Assembly (NCBI GenBank): GCA_049724395.1
Contig: JAUGWO010000164.1
Span: 1-30,737 of the forward strand
Direction: 5' to 3'
DNA: 30,737 nt
Source of the DNA: Spongospora subterranea f. sp. subterranea
Taxonomy: Eukaryota > Endomyxa: Phytomyxea > Phytomyxea > Plasmodiophorida
Positions 10,381 to 20,527 of the stretch are shown piece after piece. Numbering within the stretch: the stretch's first letter is position 1; each line of letters begins with the position of its first letter. Under the pieces are notes generated by a model that searched no databases, was not told where the DNA came from, and was given only the letters and a program-made list of their open reading frames with translations. A program made the position numbers and the translations under genes.

Positions 10381-10638
10381 CTACCTTCCCCTCTCAAAAC
10401 CGGGACCTGGCTTGTCAGGGTATTGTTCATGGAATTGCCTGATGGCCTCGCGCAACGGCGGAGAGCGGTCGGACAGGCCGCGCGCTGGTTCCCACGAACG
10501 CTCACCTTCCCAATCGAGCATATACTGCAGCTGGTTCCGGTAAATTCTTGAATCCAAAACGTCTCGAACGGTATAAAATGGTTGGGATGTTTCATCGGGA
10601 GGTAAATAGGATCCGGTGGACTCGTGCTGGAATGTCAT
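10381..10638 (-). CDS. gypsy C chromodomain, fossil
   Basis: The minus-strand frame reads FYTVRDVLDSRIYRNQLQYM, LDWEG, RSWEPARGL and then REAIRQFHEQYPDKPGP. Chromodomains bind methylated histone tails and steer chromovirus integration to heterochromatin. The YxVxxILDSRxxRxxLQYLVxWEG pattern, the WEP motif and the FHxxYPxKPGP end are all visible. The aromatic residues at the expected cage positions are Y near the start, W in LDW and W in SWEP. The domain closes the integrase of element C, and the LTR follows at once. Confidence 0.8.
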   Translation of the reverse strand: MTFQHESTGSYLPPDETSQPFYTVRDVLDSRIYRNQLQYMLDWEGERSWEPARGLSDRSPPLREAIRQFHEQYPDKPGPGFERGR

Positions 10639-10831
10639 TAGCGTAGCAGAGATTGGAAAAGGGCCAGCGAGTCGGTCTTAGAGTTTTGAGCAGGACCGGG
10701 TGATATTCCATTCCGTCCGTTTGACCATCATCAAATCGCCGATCGCATACTTGGGTGCGTTGAATCGGTGCTTGTCGGCATGCTTCTTCATGGAGTCCAC
10801 AGCTTGTCGGAGTTGCAAGCTAAGGAATAGT

Positions 10832-10946
10832 CCTCAGATCGAATTACCAATCGTTATAAACACATCGTCGCCTTGTCCATCCCGATTCCTCCGTCTCCCA
10901 GCCTATTCCTTTGTCCTTAGCCCTTCTTAGTCCCCAGTTCATAACA
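10832..10946 (+). repeat. partial LTR of the gypsy B/C family
   Basis: This is a partial copy of the LTR at 5392-5566, starting at CCTCAGATCG and ending in the clean terminus TTCATAACA at 10946. It contains the same TTATAAA box near 10856. It lies directly next to the integrase tail of element C, which is on the other strand, and opens element D on the plus strand. Confidence 0.7.
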
Positions 10947-11275
10947 GGAGTCGGCAATTGCAACCATCGGGACGAACGACGAGACCTGGGAGAAGAAGGA
11001 ACAAACAGCGGCAGTGTTGGAGGCTATCCATGTCGATTGGGCATCCTTTGACGATCGGGAGCAAAGGCGAATCCGCGAGTGGATCCGAGCCAACAAAGAC
11101 AGGTTCAAGACGAAGCACAACCGGCTGTCGACCACGGAGACGTTCGAGCACCGAAACCCGCTGACGGCAGTCGCGATACCGGTGACAGGCCTTTTCAGAC
11201 GGTTTTCACCCAGCGATGGATGTCAACGTGAACGAACGGTGATGGAGATGGACATGTTCGCCCGTCGTCAAGTCC

Positions 11276-11551
11276 TTGGGAAGCCGGCGATGTGTTGCAC
11301 GGAAGAGGGACGGCACCTACAGGTTCGCCGTTAATTACCGTCGGCTCAACGACCTGACGATAGCAGACGCATATCCGATGCCGCGGATTGACGACGCGTT
11401 GTCAGCGATGGCCGGATCGAAATGGTTTTCAGTCTTCGACATGGCCTCTGTGTACTGGCAGGTGGCGGTCGCGGACGAGGATAAACCCAAGACAGCTTTC
11501 GTGACAAAAGGGGGCCTATTCGAGTGGAACTCAATGCCGCTTGGGTTATGA
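11276..11551 (+). CDS. gypsy D reverse transcriptase palm, fossil
   Basis: An open stretch with YRFAVNYRRLNDLTIADAYP, MPRIDDALSAMAG, KWFSVFDMASVYWQVAV and KTAFVTKGGLFEWNSMPLGL. These are the consecutive conserved blocks of gypsy reverse transcriptases, including the first catalytic Asp in FDMASVYWQ and the FxxMPFGL-like turn before the YxDD hairpin. It copies element RNA to DNA in the virus-like particle. The neighbours are the LTR fragment on the left and RNase H on the right. Confidence 0.8.
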   Translation: MGSRRCVARKRDGTYRFAVNYRRLNDLTIADAYPMPRIDDALSAMAGSKWFSVFDMASVYWQVAVADEDKPKTAFVTKGGLFEWNSMPLGL

Positions 11552-13215
11552 TGCGCGCCAGCAATCTATTGCCGGCTGATGGGGAAGGTGATGGCAGGAA
11601 TGAATTTCGTGGATTGCCTAGTCTATATGGAGAGATGTGATGGTATTTCGGGGGACATGGAATTCTCATTCGGACAAGCAGACTAGAGCTTTCGAGCGAC
11701 TTCGCCAACATAACCTGATGGTGATCCCGGCAAACACGCATCTGTTTCAAAGGGAGGCGACGTACCTGCCATAGAATTGAGGGAGACGGAGTCAGGCAAG
11801 ATCGGCGACTGATTGGCGCCATGGAATTGCCCAGGGACATGGATGGGCAGCACTTCTTTATCGAAACGGATCACTGCCCATTGGAGTTTTTGCGAAAGGA
11901 AAACGACGATGCCCAATTGAACCCTCATTTGTGAGGCGATGGAGAGCTTCCACTACACGCTCCGATACAAGCCAGGCGGGGAGAATACCAAACAGACGCA
12001 CTGAGCCGTTTGGAGCTATATACTCATAAGGCAAGGGATCCACTGGTCAATGAAGTCACGAAAGACGAAAGTGAGGACGATATCATTGATGTCAGTTGGG
12101 CAATAAAAAATGTCGCGTCGGCGGATCGGTCCACAGCCGCATTACGCCAGCGTCAATGGGAGAATGAGACGTGGCGGCCATTCATCGACGCAAAGGTAAA
12201 CGGACATCCAGAGTCGGATCACGCGAGGCGGAGCTTTGTTCTAGACGAGAACGGGGTGTTGATTCAGATACGGCCAAGTCAGGACGACCGCACCGCAATA
12301 TTTCAGGTCTGCATATCTGTGAATGATCGATCAGCACGGTTGAAGTTGGCTCACGAGGATTGCTAGGCACACACCTCGGAGGGGGAAGGACTCTGGAAAG
12401 GATGCAGGCGAATGCATACTGGCCCAACATGTCAGGCGACTTGGCGCGATACGTTCGCAACTGTTTGGTTTGTCAGCAAGCCAAGATGACAATCAGAGCC
12501 AGGCAAGGGAGACGGCAGACTTCGAAGAGGGAATAGCAAGAGAACCCTGGCAGATTGTGCACATCGATCATGTCGTCAATCTGCTAACAACGGCGGGAAG
12601 GCTACAAGCACGTCTTGTCAGCGACCTGTAGATGTACGTACGCACACGACAATTTTCGTGCCGGTCAAGTCCTTGTGGGCCACGGAATCGGCGTAGGCGT
12701 TGAATACAGGAGTATTTCTGGCGAAAGGCCTTCCCCTGAAACTGGTAGCAGATCAAAGCACGACCTGGCCGAATGAACTCTGACCAGCGATGTGCGAATC
12801 GCTGGGTATCCGCAGGTCGGTGACCGTGGCTTACCGTGCGAAGGCCAACGGAATGAATGGTGGAAAGACCGCACTACCTGAACTCGTTTCTACGAATCCT
12901 GGCACCGGAGGAGCAGACCCGGTGGGATCGCGTTCTCCCTTATCTAACGTTTGCGTTCAGCCAAGACGTATTCGGACAACGGGACAGACACCGCACTTCC
13001 CGGAGTTGGGGCGAGACCTGGGCTCAAGGGCAGCTCCACTGGCGCAGCGCGAAGATCTGGAGCGCCTCCACGAAGGCTTCGTGCAGTGTGGAAAGTCTCT
13101 GAGCAGACGGCGGCGGAAGTGTATCGCGCTGCGAAAGATCTTACAGCGACGGCAGGATGGATGTGATCCTGTACGTAGATCAGTTGGTCTGGGTGACTGT
13201 CGTGCCCGGCCCTCG

Positions 13216-13273
13216 TGTCCTCTCTCGTACCGGCTGATCCTCTAGTGTCCTCTGTCGTACCGTTTGATCCTTC
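13216..13273. repeat. 29-bp tandem duplication (2 copies)
   Basis: Two adjacent 29-bp units share GTGTCCTCT, TCGTACCG and TGATCCT, with a few differences between them. They lie right after the integrase tail of element D and may belong to its untranslated 3' region. Confidence 0.55.
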
Positions 13274-13275
13274 TG

Positions 13276-13640
13276 TTCATTTTCTCTTTTGGTATCTAAT
13301 ACACGGATCCACTTCCACTGATTGTCCACCTTTCCTCGAGATACCACAGTGAGGCGGGATGGCGTCGGTGCCGGTATTGGAGGAACGGCAATCCAGGAGA
13401 CTCCTCTCCCGTTTAACAGGACCTTGGATGGTACAGTACTTGGCAGGAACGATAACGCTACCGACACCTACCGACTTCGGCAAGTAACTACTGGAAAGAA
13501 GCGGGATCAACGTCGACCAGATACTACCAGTGCGCACGAATGATGAGGCAACCGTTGGTGAAGAGAGTGCGGATGAAGAGGCAGCACGGATGCGGCATCC
13601 ATGTCGGCATTCAACGAAGAGACGGATTTCGAGCCTTGCG
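13276..13640. other. no gene recognised (3' of gypsy D)
   Basis: Open frames exist on both strands but none shows a domain or family pattern. It may be the 3' untranslated part of element D or of the repeat block that follows. Confidence 0.35.
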
Positions 13641-13920
13641 ATCACTCCGGTCTCTCACTTGGACCCGACTGTGAATATCCGTTGCCCAGTGTTAGAGGGG
13701 ACGGTTTAGACTGTGGACCCGACTGTAAATATCCGTTGTCCAGTGTGGGAAAATACCGCATTGACTGTAAATATCCGTTGTCCAGTGTGGGAAAATACCG
13801 CATTGACTGTCCGTCTCCGGTCTCTCACTTGGACCCGACTGTGAATATCCGTTGCCCAGTGTGGGGAAATACCGAATTGACTGTCCGTCTCCGGTTTCTC
13901 ACTTGCAACACTCTCTGACT
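13640..13920. repeat. tandem/interspersed repeats around CCCGACTGTRAATATCCGTTG
   Basis: The unit with TGTRAATATCCGTTGYCCAG occurs four times (near 13669, 13723, 13766 and 13847). Two of these are adjacent 42-bp copies ending GGGAAAATACCGCATTGA. A longer unit with CTCCGGTCTCTCACTTGG occurs at the start and again near 13816 and, altered, near 13890. The reverse complement of CCGGTCTCTC with its flank also occurs near 20445. Such a block could be the decayed 3' UTR or LTR of an element; no function is visible. Confidence 0.7.
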
Positions 13921-13959
13921 GTTGATATTCTCCCCCATGGTCTCATTTGCTTAATTCAA

Positions 13960-15110
13960 ATGCAAGCCAATGATCAACAAAGAGACCTTCCGCTTATTTG
14001 GCATATCCGCAACACTTCGACCCTGTAGATTCTGATAATGACGACTCAAATAGCTACGAGTCAACACTTGCCGAGAGAGTCGCGGAAGATGCAGCGCTTC
14101 GACACTGCCTCTACACGATCACCTAGCGAGACACATCGTAAACTTCGATTAGCTCGCACGTAGTTCAGCATTTGAATCAGCGCGAGCATCCACCGATGCG
14201 CCGATGTGCCAGGATCATCTCCTAAAAAAACTGATCGCGTCTAATGGTTTCTCAGGTGTCCTTGTTCCAGCACTCTATCGGTTGCTCCAGCCCATCGATG
14301 ACGTTGAAGCATTTCGCCGATTTAGTTAAGGCCATCCCAGGAAACACACCGCCAGCCGACTGGCGAATGAAAGTTGAGTCTGCCTCCAATATAAGATCAT
14401 TAGCTTTGCTGGAGCTGCATTTCATGAGCAGGTGAGTGGGGTACGAGAGTCGAGGGCGGAATCAGCATTTGTTGGGGTGATTGAAAGTCCCCAATTCGCT
14501 CTCGATTTAATGTCGCGTTGACGCAGGCCGCATATCGTATGCCTTCGGTTGTTTGTTGGCAACGCCAGAATATGCATTTAGAGGCGTCACAAATTCATCT
14601 TGGAGGGACTTCAGCGATACCCGCTCCAGAGGGTAAATATGCCTGGGGAATGAGCTTTGACACCAAGCTTCTTCTTGGCCCTTTAGTAGATATGGGTTCT
14701 ACAAACCTGGCACCAAAATGCCGAACGAAAACACAAAGCGATACCCGCTACGTCCTGATTATTGGGTTTTAAATTACTGTGACCTTCCCACCGGACGCGC
14801 TGTATTCTGTTCCAGGACAACGGAAACACAATATACTTCTGTCCTCGAGGCAGTTCAAATTGTTTATAGAATATCCGGACTTTAATCTATTCTGACTTTC
14901 CCCTCTCTGTTGCCTGGGATGGCTTTAACTAAAACGGCGAATGCATCAACGTCATCAATGGCCTTGCGCAGCCAATGCAGTGTCGGGTCAAGGACAGTTG
15001 AGAAAATCTTAGACGCGACCCGTTTTCTAAGGAGATGACGCTGGCGCATCGATGCATCGGTGGATGTTCACGCTGATTCAAATGTAGAACTACGCGCAAG
15101 CGCTGGTCTG
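13960..15110 (+). pseudogene. unrecognised gene, copy A, inside inverted-repeat arms
   Basis: I do not recognise this gene. Its start is acidic (DSDNDDSNSYESTLAERVAE, about 14025-14085). A later segment reads IDDVEAF and VKAIPGN near 14300-14345, and a canonical intron candidate (GTGAGT...CAG, 14432-14526) interrupts it before AAYRMPSVVCWQRQNMHLEA. Near 14780-14860 comes LPTGRAVFCSRTTETQYTSV. Three of these parts are matched by a second copy at 20.58-21.24 kb. The arms 14150-14320 and 14935-15105 are inverted copies of each other and each carries the IDDV[ED]AF..VKAIPGN coding block. Several breaks are present. It may be a gene of an unnamed mobile element; no database family comes to mind. 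Confidence 0.45.
14150..15105. repeat. inverted-repeat pair (arms 14150-14320 and 14935-15105)
   Basis: The left arm and the reverse complement of the right arm align for about 170 bp, by eye 75-85% identical. The best stretch includes CATTTGAATCAGCG, CATCCACCGATGC and TCATCTCCT, and the alignment continues through TGATGACGTTGA. The sequence GAGCATCC within the arm resembles Harbinger termini, but homology runs past it outward, so it is not the end. No target duplication was found. Confidence 0.65.
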
Positions 15111-15487
15111 CCTTCTATCTGGCGCAGGCATCCGTGCTGCATTTTGTCGTATTTCTCCGAATCTCTGCTTTACAGCAAGCATTATCGAGGCTGAATCTTA
15201 CGCCAGCTGCTCGTGACAATAATGGCCGTCTTCACACGATTTCAAATCCTCCACAGACTCACTTGGACATTACGGTATATCAAAACATTGACAACCAGAT
15301 CTTCTACACCAAAATTAACAATGTTTGGAAGACGGTTGAACCACACGCCATTAATAATCAACACACTTACAAGTTATGAAGCTCCATTGAAGATAATACT
15401 CTTCAAACCCAGCATCTCATCAACGTTCCGGTTTTGCCACCCAGGAAAGAGGAAGTGATGCAGACGATATTTTTGAGCCTTGAACAG
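15111..15487 (+). other. unrecognised stretch with an 81-codon open frame (15134-15379)
   Basis: The plus-strand frame at 15134-15379 includes THLDITVYQNIDNQIFYTKI and NNVWKTVEPHAI. It has a protein-like composition but no family that I know. It lies between copy A and the integrase end of gypsy E. It may be a continuation of the copy A element or part of a gag gene. Confidence 0.3.
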
Positions 15488-17350
15488 TTAAGCAGCGAAA
15501 TTGTCCCTCTTTTGAGTAATTGACTTTGAATAGATCAGCGATGAATGGGCGCAAGGCGTTGAATGGGCGCAAGGCATATGGTTAGCCTTTATCAATTTGG
15601 TTTCCAAACGATAAACATCGTGCTGGAAGCTATAGATGCCCTTATAATGGGCCCAGCTGCCAAGGGGCAAGCACCGGACCTTGAAGGCGAAAACTAAGAA
15701 TTCGGGGCAATGGGACTGAGCGTATTTGTCTCTTGAGGTAGCATCAACAAGGCGAGCATGAAACGCTGGAGGTGTAGAGGGATCGGGTGCCAGAGACGCG
15801 AGGGTAGCGGAGGCGATGTGGGCGGAAGCGCGAGGGATAGAACCAGGAACGACACTGGAGCGAAACCAGTGACAGAAACGGAATTGGAACAGGATTGAGA
15901 GCGATGTCTGGGATGGAACTAGAGACAGAAACAAGGTCAGGATAAGGAATGGGAGCAGAAAAAAGTTTTTGGAGAAAACATAAGAGTGACGCTGAGGCGT
16001 GACGGGACATACCCTCGCGATCATGGCAACGTGAAAGGGCATCGGCTTTGCCGTCGCGAAGCCCAGGGCGATAACAAAAGTCGAGGTTGACACGCGAAAA
16101 GAACAAGGACCATCGGGCTTGCCGACTGGATAAGGACTTCATCGTATGGAATAGCGCAGCGACTCATGATCAGTAGGGACCAAGATTGAATGATGCACAC
16201 CTCCAGATAATGCCTCCAAGTACTAAAAGCGGTCTTGATTGCAAGTAGTTCTGCAGGGCTAAGAGAACGGGAATAGCAGCAGCAAGAGCACCTTCTGCAT
16301 CGAACTAAGATAAAATTGCGCCAATAGCGAAATTACTCGCATCGGTTTCGAGAGTAAATTGTTTCGAGGGGTCTGCATGCATCAAAATTGGAGCGGAAGT
16401 GAAAGCTTGTTTCTCAAAAGTAGTAAACGCGTTTTCCTGTCCGACTTTCCACTCGTAAACAACATTCTTGCGAGTTGAGAGAATCAACGGTCGCACGATT
16501 GCGGAGAAATTCTTGATGAACCGACGGTAAAGTTGGCGAACCCAAGAAACGACTGCGCGGATCTACATTGGTGGGAGAAGGCCAATCGATAACGGCTTTG
16601 ACCTTGGAAGGGTCCATGGAAAACCCCAGACGACGACACAATATAGCCTAAGAACTCGAATGTGGTGAACCAGCCATTCCATTTGTCCTCGGTGCATTCA
16701 GGACGTTCGACTTGGACTATACCTCAGGGCCCATTTTCCACAGTTCAGTCTCGCCGCTGGAATCTGATTCCATTCACGGTTTCATTATTGACGATTACTT
16801 GTTCGGAAGTCAATGTGACGTTGACCTCTGCGTTTTGTCCAAGTCCGATTAAATGCACCATTCGAGATTCTAATTGCCTTTCATAACATTGTTTGCCTGC
16901 AAGGTCCCGGTGCTTGCCGCCATTCGTCGCCTTTATGAACTCGTAGAAGGTAATACGCCGAACGGAGATCAATACGGGTAAAGATTTTCGCGGATCGATG
17001 ACGGTCGAGCAGTTGGTTGATGAGCGAGGGGATACCGATTTTTAATCGCGATGGTGTTCAGGCGACGATACTCTCTCTTCTGCGGAATAGCGGTCCACGA
17101 CGGGTTGGTGTAAAAGTTGTGTCTATCATCATAAACTCGTCGAGATTCTTGTGGGCGCTGGATGCGTACGGGATTATCGGGCGACGACTACGGTCTACTT
17201 GGCGCTCGCGGATGGCGGGTATCGATAAGAATGCATTGCCCTCCAAATCAATCTTAGATGCGCAATGGATCAACTTAATCCAATTTTCGCGACGGCAATC
17301 GATAATCGGAACCGACCCACGCAACTTTTATCACCGCGCAACTCTTCAGG
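15488..17350 (-). mobile_element. Ty3/gypsy element E, fossil
   Basis: Minus-strand pieces run right to left. Reverse transcriptase is at about 16980-17090 ([12 protein letters not shown] and [20 protein letters not shown], the latter in another frame, as in family IKNRYPLPLINELLDRL...FTKIDLR). The thumb is at 16560-16640 (LGFSMDPSKVKAVIDWPSP) and RNase H at 16305-16460 (FTLETDASNFAIGAILS). The RNase H end at about 16050-16135 reads [18 protein letters not shown] and DGKADALSR, and a linker toward integrase follows at 15490-15800. This set matches Tf1/sushi-like gypsy elements of fungi and animals. Integrase core and LTRs are not seen. Broken, with many breaks. Confidence 0.75.
15744..16142 (-). 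CDS. gypsy E RNase H end and pre-integrase linker, fossil
   Basis: The frame begins [20 protein letters not shown] and [17 protein letters not shown], which closes RNase H in gypsy elements (family form LxxRQARWxLFFxRFxFxxxYRPGxxNxKADALSR). The remainder is a Pro/Ser-rich linker, which in this group precedes the integrase zinc-binding domain. Confidence 0.75.
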   Translation of the reverse strand: MKSLSSRQARWSLFFSRVNLDFCYRPGLRDGKADALSRCHDREGMSRHASASLLCFLQKLFSAPIPYPDLVSVSSSIPDIALNPVPIPFLSLVSLQCRSWFYPSRFRPHRLRYPRVSGTRSLYTSSVSCSPC

Positions 17351-17640
17351 TGTCCCTTGGTCTCCCTGCTGTAAACACTTTTGAGGTCATCAGTGGATAC
17401 CAGAATCCACGATTTCAGTGAGCGTTTGGAGGCTTTTACCGCCGATATTTCAAGATAGACCCTCGTGAGTTCGAGAACGGACAGACGAATGGGAGTCCAA
17501 CCTGCACGACGAATCGAAAGCAAAACATGGTATCGGTGTTGGTCCTCAGGATTTACGCCCAAAGGTCAATTACTATCTGGGGTTGCACCAACAACGGCAA
17601 ATCAATTCAAGGGACAGATGCAGCGAACTAATGGAGTAAT
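17351..17640 (-). other. possible upstream part of gypsy E; no domain certain
   Basis: A 95-codon minus-strand frame (17275-17562) lies where the region between protease and reverse transcriptase of element E would be expected. I find no diagnostic motif in it. The plus strand also shows no clear coding. Confidence 0.25.
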
Positions 17641-18300
17641 TCTGCTATTATTGCTTACGATTGGCTTGTATCGTCATCAGCGCCATCGCCACAATGCTTG
17701 CAGTTTATTGCAGTTTATTCAAAACGCAACTTCAACGTGGCCGCGTTTATGGACCTTTGTTGCAACTACTCGAATAAAGTTAGTTAGCATCGGTCAATTG
17801 GTCGCTAGAATGCGCATAAGAAAAGCACAGCTGTCGTCGTCCGAGGGCGATGAGCAAGCTTAGCGAACGCGGTCCACGATCCTGATTGCTTTTACCGCTT
17901 TCCGGCCGCAATTCTCAGAACTGTTTCTATCTCGTGTGCGACGCGCCATTTGCGATAGCAACGGTAGCGCAACGGCATATGAAGCGAAAGGACGTTGGAG
18001 GCGTACCGCATTGATCAGGAGGCCCGAGAGACATCAAGAAGCAGCTATCACTACGATTGTGCGAAACTTCGGACCTGAGCAAAACCTTCGCCACCCCCAA
18101 GGCTCCAACGTATCGCCATACTACTTTAAATATGGAATGAATGTGGAGATTATGCTCAAAAGGGCTGTACCAGCCCGCTGTTTTGGAGGAAGCCTTTTGA
18201 TGCCCGAACGGACAATCAGTTGTTTTCGCATATCGTGGGTTTTGCCGTTGGCTGGTTCTTGGTGTGTATGTTTTACCCATCAAATCACACGTTTATGACT
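17640..18300 (+). mobile_element. retroelement integrase tail (gypsy-like), fossil
   Basis: Plus-strand pieces include NVSPYYFKYGMNVEIMLKRA near 18100-18160, which resembles the end of the integrase core in gypsy elements (family form TGxSPFYLxYGREPxLP). Upstream pieces near 17640-17900 may belong to the same element but carry no firm motif. The orientation is opposite to element E, so it is a separate insertion. Family assignment rests on this one block. Confidence 0.45.
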
Positions 18301-18361
18301 GTCGTTCTCTGCTTAGTGACTCTCCATTTTCGCCACCATGGTCTCACGGCGCCCATGCCGG
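18188..18361 (+). other. hydrophobic open frame, possible membrane segments
   Basis: A plus-strand frame reads SHIVGFAVGWFLVCMFYP and then TFMTVVLCLVTLHF, two hydrophobic runs of membrane-spanning length, before a stop at about 18361. It overlaps the end of the integrase-like frame. I see no start codon context or homologue, and chance composition is quite possible. Confidence 0.2.
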
Positions 18362-18975
18362 TCTGACTCGGCCTCAAACCATTCAAATCGTACAGTAACC
18401 TCTTATTGATTCCGATTGGGTTCTACCGATTCTTTGACTATGTAATATCATGATGTCGTACAGAATTTTTTCACCGTCTGTTGACCAGGTTGATGCCTTT
18501 TATCACCTACTGATTTCGTAGTTTTAGAAACAATTTCCTTATTCGACGCGCTAAAACTATCAGGGTCTGAAAGTTAATGATGAAGAATAAGTTTGCTGTA
18601 AAAATTCGGTGAATCTTGCCAAATACTTAAAAATGCGAACTCGGGAAAAAACGGTGAAGTTGTTGATGTAGATTTATTTTTGTAAAATCCCAGTCATCGC
18701 CGATCTTGTTTCTTGATTCTCGATAAACCACGGTGCACATCGTAATGGACATACCCAAGCGCTTTCAAAACATGAATCATTGCTAATCCCGTTCTCCCCC
18801 CTACCTTCGGGCCAGCGATGCTGGCCAAGTCGCTCAGCGTCAAATATTGCCTAACTCTTGTTTACCAAATTGTAGGCTGGACATAATTGAGACATACTGC
18901 TTTGGATTCTTTCGAAAATGTGCTTCGACCGTAGACAATAACTAAGAAACGAATTTTTCGATTCCGGTTGTGACA
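18362..18975. other. AT-richer stretch, nothing recognised
   Basis: No coding or repeat pattern was found apart from a small inverted repeat GCCAGCGATGCTGGC near 18811. Base composition is more AT-rich than the gypsy pieces around it, so this may be unique host sequence between insertions. Confidence 0.35.
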
Positions 18976-19765
18976 CTAATTTGCCTCGGATATGCAAATT
19001 ACCTCATTGACATTCTCAAGTTTGGCAGCGCCTCGCATTGTAAGCGGGATGGACTCAAGTTCTTTCATTGTTCTGAAAATCCTGTCAATGTGGGTCGAAA
19101 GCCGAGAAGGGGAAACAAACATTGAGGCCAAATGGTTCAGACCAGATTTAACCATAGGTTGACGCTGTGAGAGCGCCTGACATTCAGCGGGCGGTGATGG
19201 TTTAATATTGACAGGTTCGATGTTTCCATGATCGAAGTTTTCATGATCGATGATTGCTGGCCGATTTACTCGGAGAAGTGCCTTTTCCCGCCGCAATAGC
19301 AGTATTTCAATTGTCCGATCAAGTTCCTATATTGTGATATCAGTCTACGACAACTGCTTGACAACGTCTCCAACTTTTATTTTTAACGCGTTCTGGATCA
19401 TATGAGTTTTGGCAGCATCGATCCGTTTCTTTGCCCTGCAGTGACCTTCTAGATTATTTTCACCATAGTGGAAGACACAAATGATCATCAACAAAGAATC
19501 CGAACACAAACCAATTTAACTTGTCTGAAACAAGGAAAGGTGCCGAGACGTCGAAACCAACTCAATAAGAGACAAAACTGATGCGTAATTTATGCAAAAA
19601 ACATAGCAAGAGTACGGACGCAATGAGACGATCACAGAATTCAGGATACGTGAGTTGTGAGCGCAGACTAGCATGAATTCTGTCGAGCTCGGCGACACTG
19701 TTCCTGACCTGTTCAATAAGATCAGGTTCTACATTCATAGTGAATGACGCCGGATACGTAATCAA
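18976..19765 (-). pseudogene. unrecognised minus-strand coding pieces, possibly gag-derived
   Basis: The right part (19562-19765) reads EPDLIEQVRNSVAELDRIHA and PEFCDRLIAS. Next comes a basic stretch with GHCRAKKRIDAAKTHMIQNA (near 19390-19450), and then a 106-codon frame (18976-19296) with SRLSTHIDRIFRTMKELES. A short LIASxP-like turn and a His/Cys-containing segment before a basic run recall copia gag proteins, but a full CCHC knuckle is not visible. The pieces are not one continuous frame. It could equally be a decayed host gene. I am sure only that the composition is protein-like and that the strand is minus. Confidence 0.35.
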
Positions 19766-20053
19766 TTAAATAACGAGTGAAACGCACATTGGGCCAGTGA
19801 CTGGATTTTTGGGCGCGCGATTCAATACGGGGTCGGGGACACCTAAACCCTCACTGCAGTTGACGACAATGTTCTCGCGGAGTTTTATAATGGCCAAACC
19901 GCCAAAGACACATCAATGCAAATGAAAAGCAGCTCTATTTTCTGGGTAAATCGAGTCGAGAAGCAAATACAGATAGAGTTAGATTTTTTATTGAGCTATT
20001 ATTGACTCAGTTATCTAAGGTCGAATACTAAGTGGTACCCTCGCTGTGCGGGT

Positions 20054-20527
20054 ATGGCCGCCGCACAGACATGGATCGCCTCTGAGATTTTCGTGAACGC
20101 ATATGCCCGCATTGAGCCGCCAACACTATTCAACGGGTCTGACATCAATCACGATCACCTTGGTTTTAATCCCTGGTGCCCCATCCCATGGGAGATACAG
20201 TCATTTTCAATGCAGCCGTCCGCCACCGGGCTCAGGCAATGTCGGCGGGTCACTGTGATGATTTATGGGGCGAACAAGCGACCGCGATCGTTCAATACGA
20301 TGCAGATCCGATCCGTGATTTTCAATGCAGCCGTCTGCCACCGGGCTCAGGCAATGTCGTCGGGTCACTGTCATGATTTATGGGGCGAACAAGCGATCGT
20401 CAAAAACGATGCAGATCCGGTCAGTGATCATCCATGTCCGCAAATGAGAGACCGGAGACAGACAGTCTATCCGGCTGGTTTTAAACTGGGCAATGGACTC
20501 ATGTGGTCAACTGCAGTGAGGGTTTAG
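20054..20527 (+). CDS. unrecognised 157-codon open frame with internal duplication
   Basis: The frame starts MAAAQTWIASEIFVNAYARI and includes LFNGSDINHDHLGFNPWCP. Its middle is affected by a 115-bp tandem duplication (20204-20318 and 20319-20433). The two copies in turn encode FNAAVRHRAQAMSAGHCDDL in one frame and a near-identical FNAAVCHRAQAMSSGHCHDL in another, because 115 is not a multiple of three. The peptide looks like real protein, perhaps gag, but I cannot place it. The end lies in the right inverted repeat at 20506-20548. Confidence 0.35.
   Translation: MAAAQTWIASEIFVNAYARIEPPTLFNGSDINHDHLGFNPWCPIPWEIQSFSMQPSATGLRQCRRVTVMIYGANKRPRSFNTMQIRSVIFNAAVCHRAQAMSSGHCHDLWGEQAIVKNDADPVSDHPCPQMRDRRQTVYPAGFKLGNGLMWSTAVRV
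20204..20433. repeat. 115-bp tandem duplication (2 copies)
   Basis: Two adjacent copies begin at TTTTCAATGCAGCCGTC (20204 and 20319) and run through ATGATTTATGGGGCGAACAA to the GATGCAGATCCG block. They differ at a limited number of bases, so the duplication is fairly recent compared with the gypsy fossils. Confidence 0.8.

Larger units (their letters stand above)
8945..10831 (-). mobile_element. Ty3/gypsy element C (chromovirus), fossil, with a nested insertion
   Basis: Read on the minus strand from right to left, the element has an integrase tail (SMKKHADKHRFNAPKYAIGD near 10735-10790) and a chromodomain with the signature end FHEQYPDKPGPGF (10381-10600). A polypurine tract GAGAGGGGAAGG and then an LTR starting TGTTAGGAAC at 10381 follow. 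The LTR continues to 10348, is interrupted by a foreign segment, and resumes at 9099 down to 8945, where it ends TTCATAACA. This is the 3' end of the element; gag to integrase core are absent. It abuts the partial plus-strand LTR of element D at 10832. Broken. Confidence 0.75.
10832..13275 (+). mobile_element. Ty3/gypsy element D, fossil
   Basis: Plus-strand pieces follow the pol order. Reverse transcriptase is at about 11270-11620 (YRFAVNYRRLND, FDMASVYWQVAV, FEWNSMPLGL), RNase H end at about 11855-12010 (FIETDHCPLEFL, TDALSRLEL) and integrase zinc-binding region at about 12320-12480. The integrase core and tail are at about 12780-13200 (CESLGIRRSVTVAYR, LAPEEQTRWDRVLPYLTFAF, LVWVTV). Gag and protease are not recognised. 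The reverse transcriptase palm is well conserved. The element is broken, with more than ten breaks. The partial LTR at 10832 is the only end repeat seen. Confidence 0.8.

Noticed and set aside
14185-15075. Harbinger MITE with GAGCATCC-type ends
   Set aside because: The inverted homology continues outward past the motif, and no 3-bp duplication could be defined.
18188-18361. Small membrane protein gene
   Set aside because: There are two hydrophobic runs but no start context, no homologue and overlap with an integrase-like frame; kept only as a low-confidence note.
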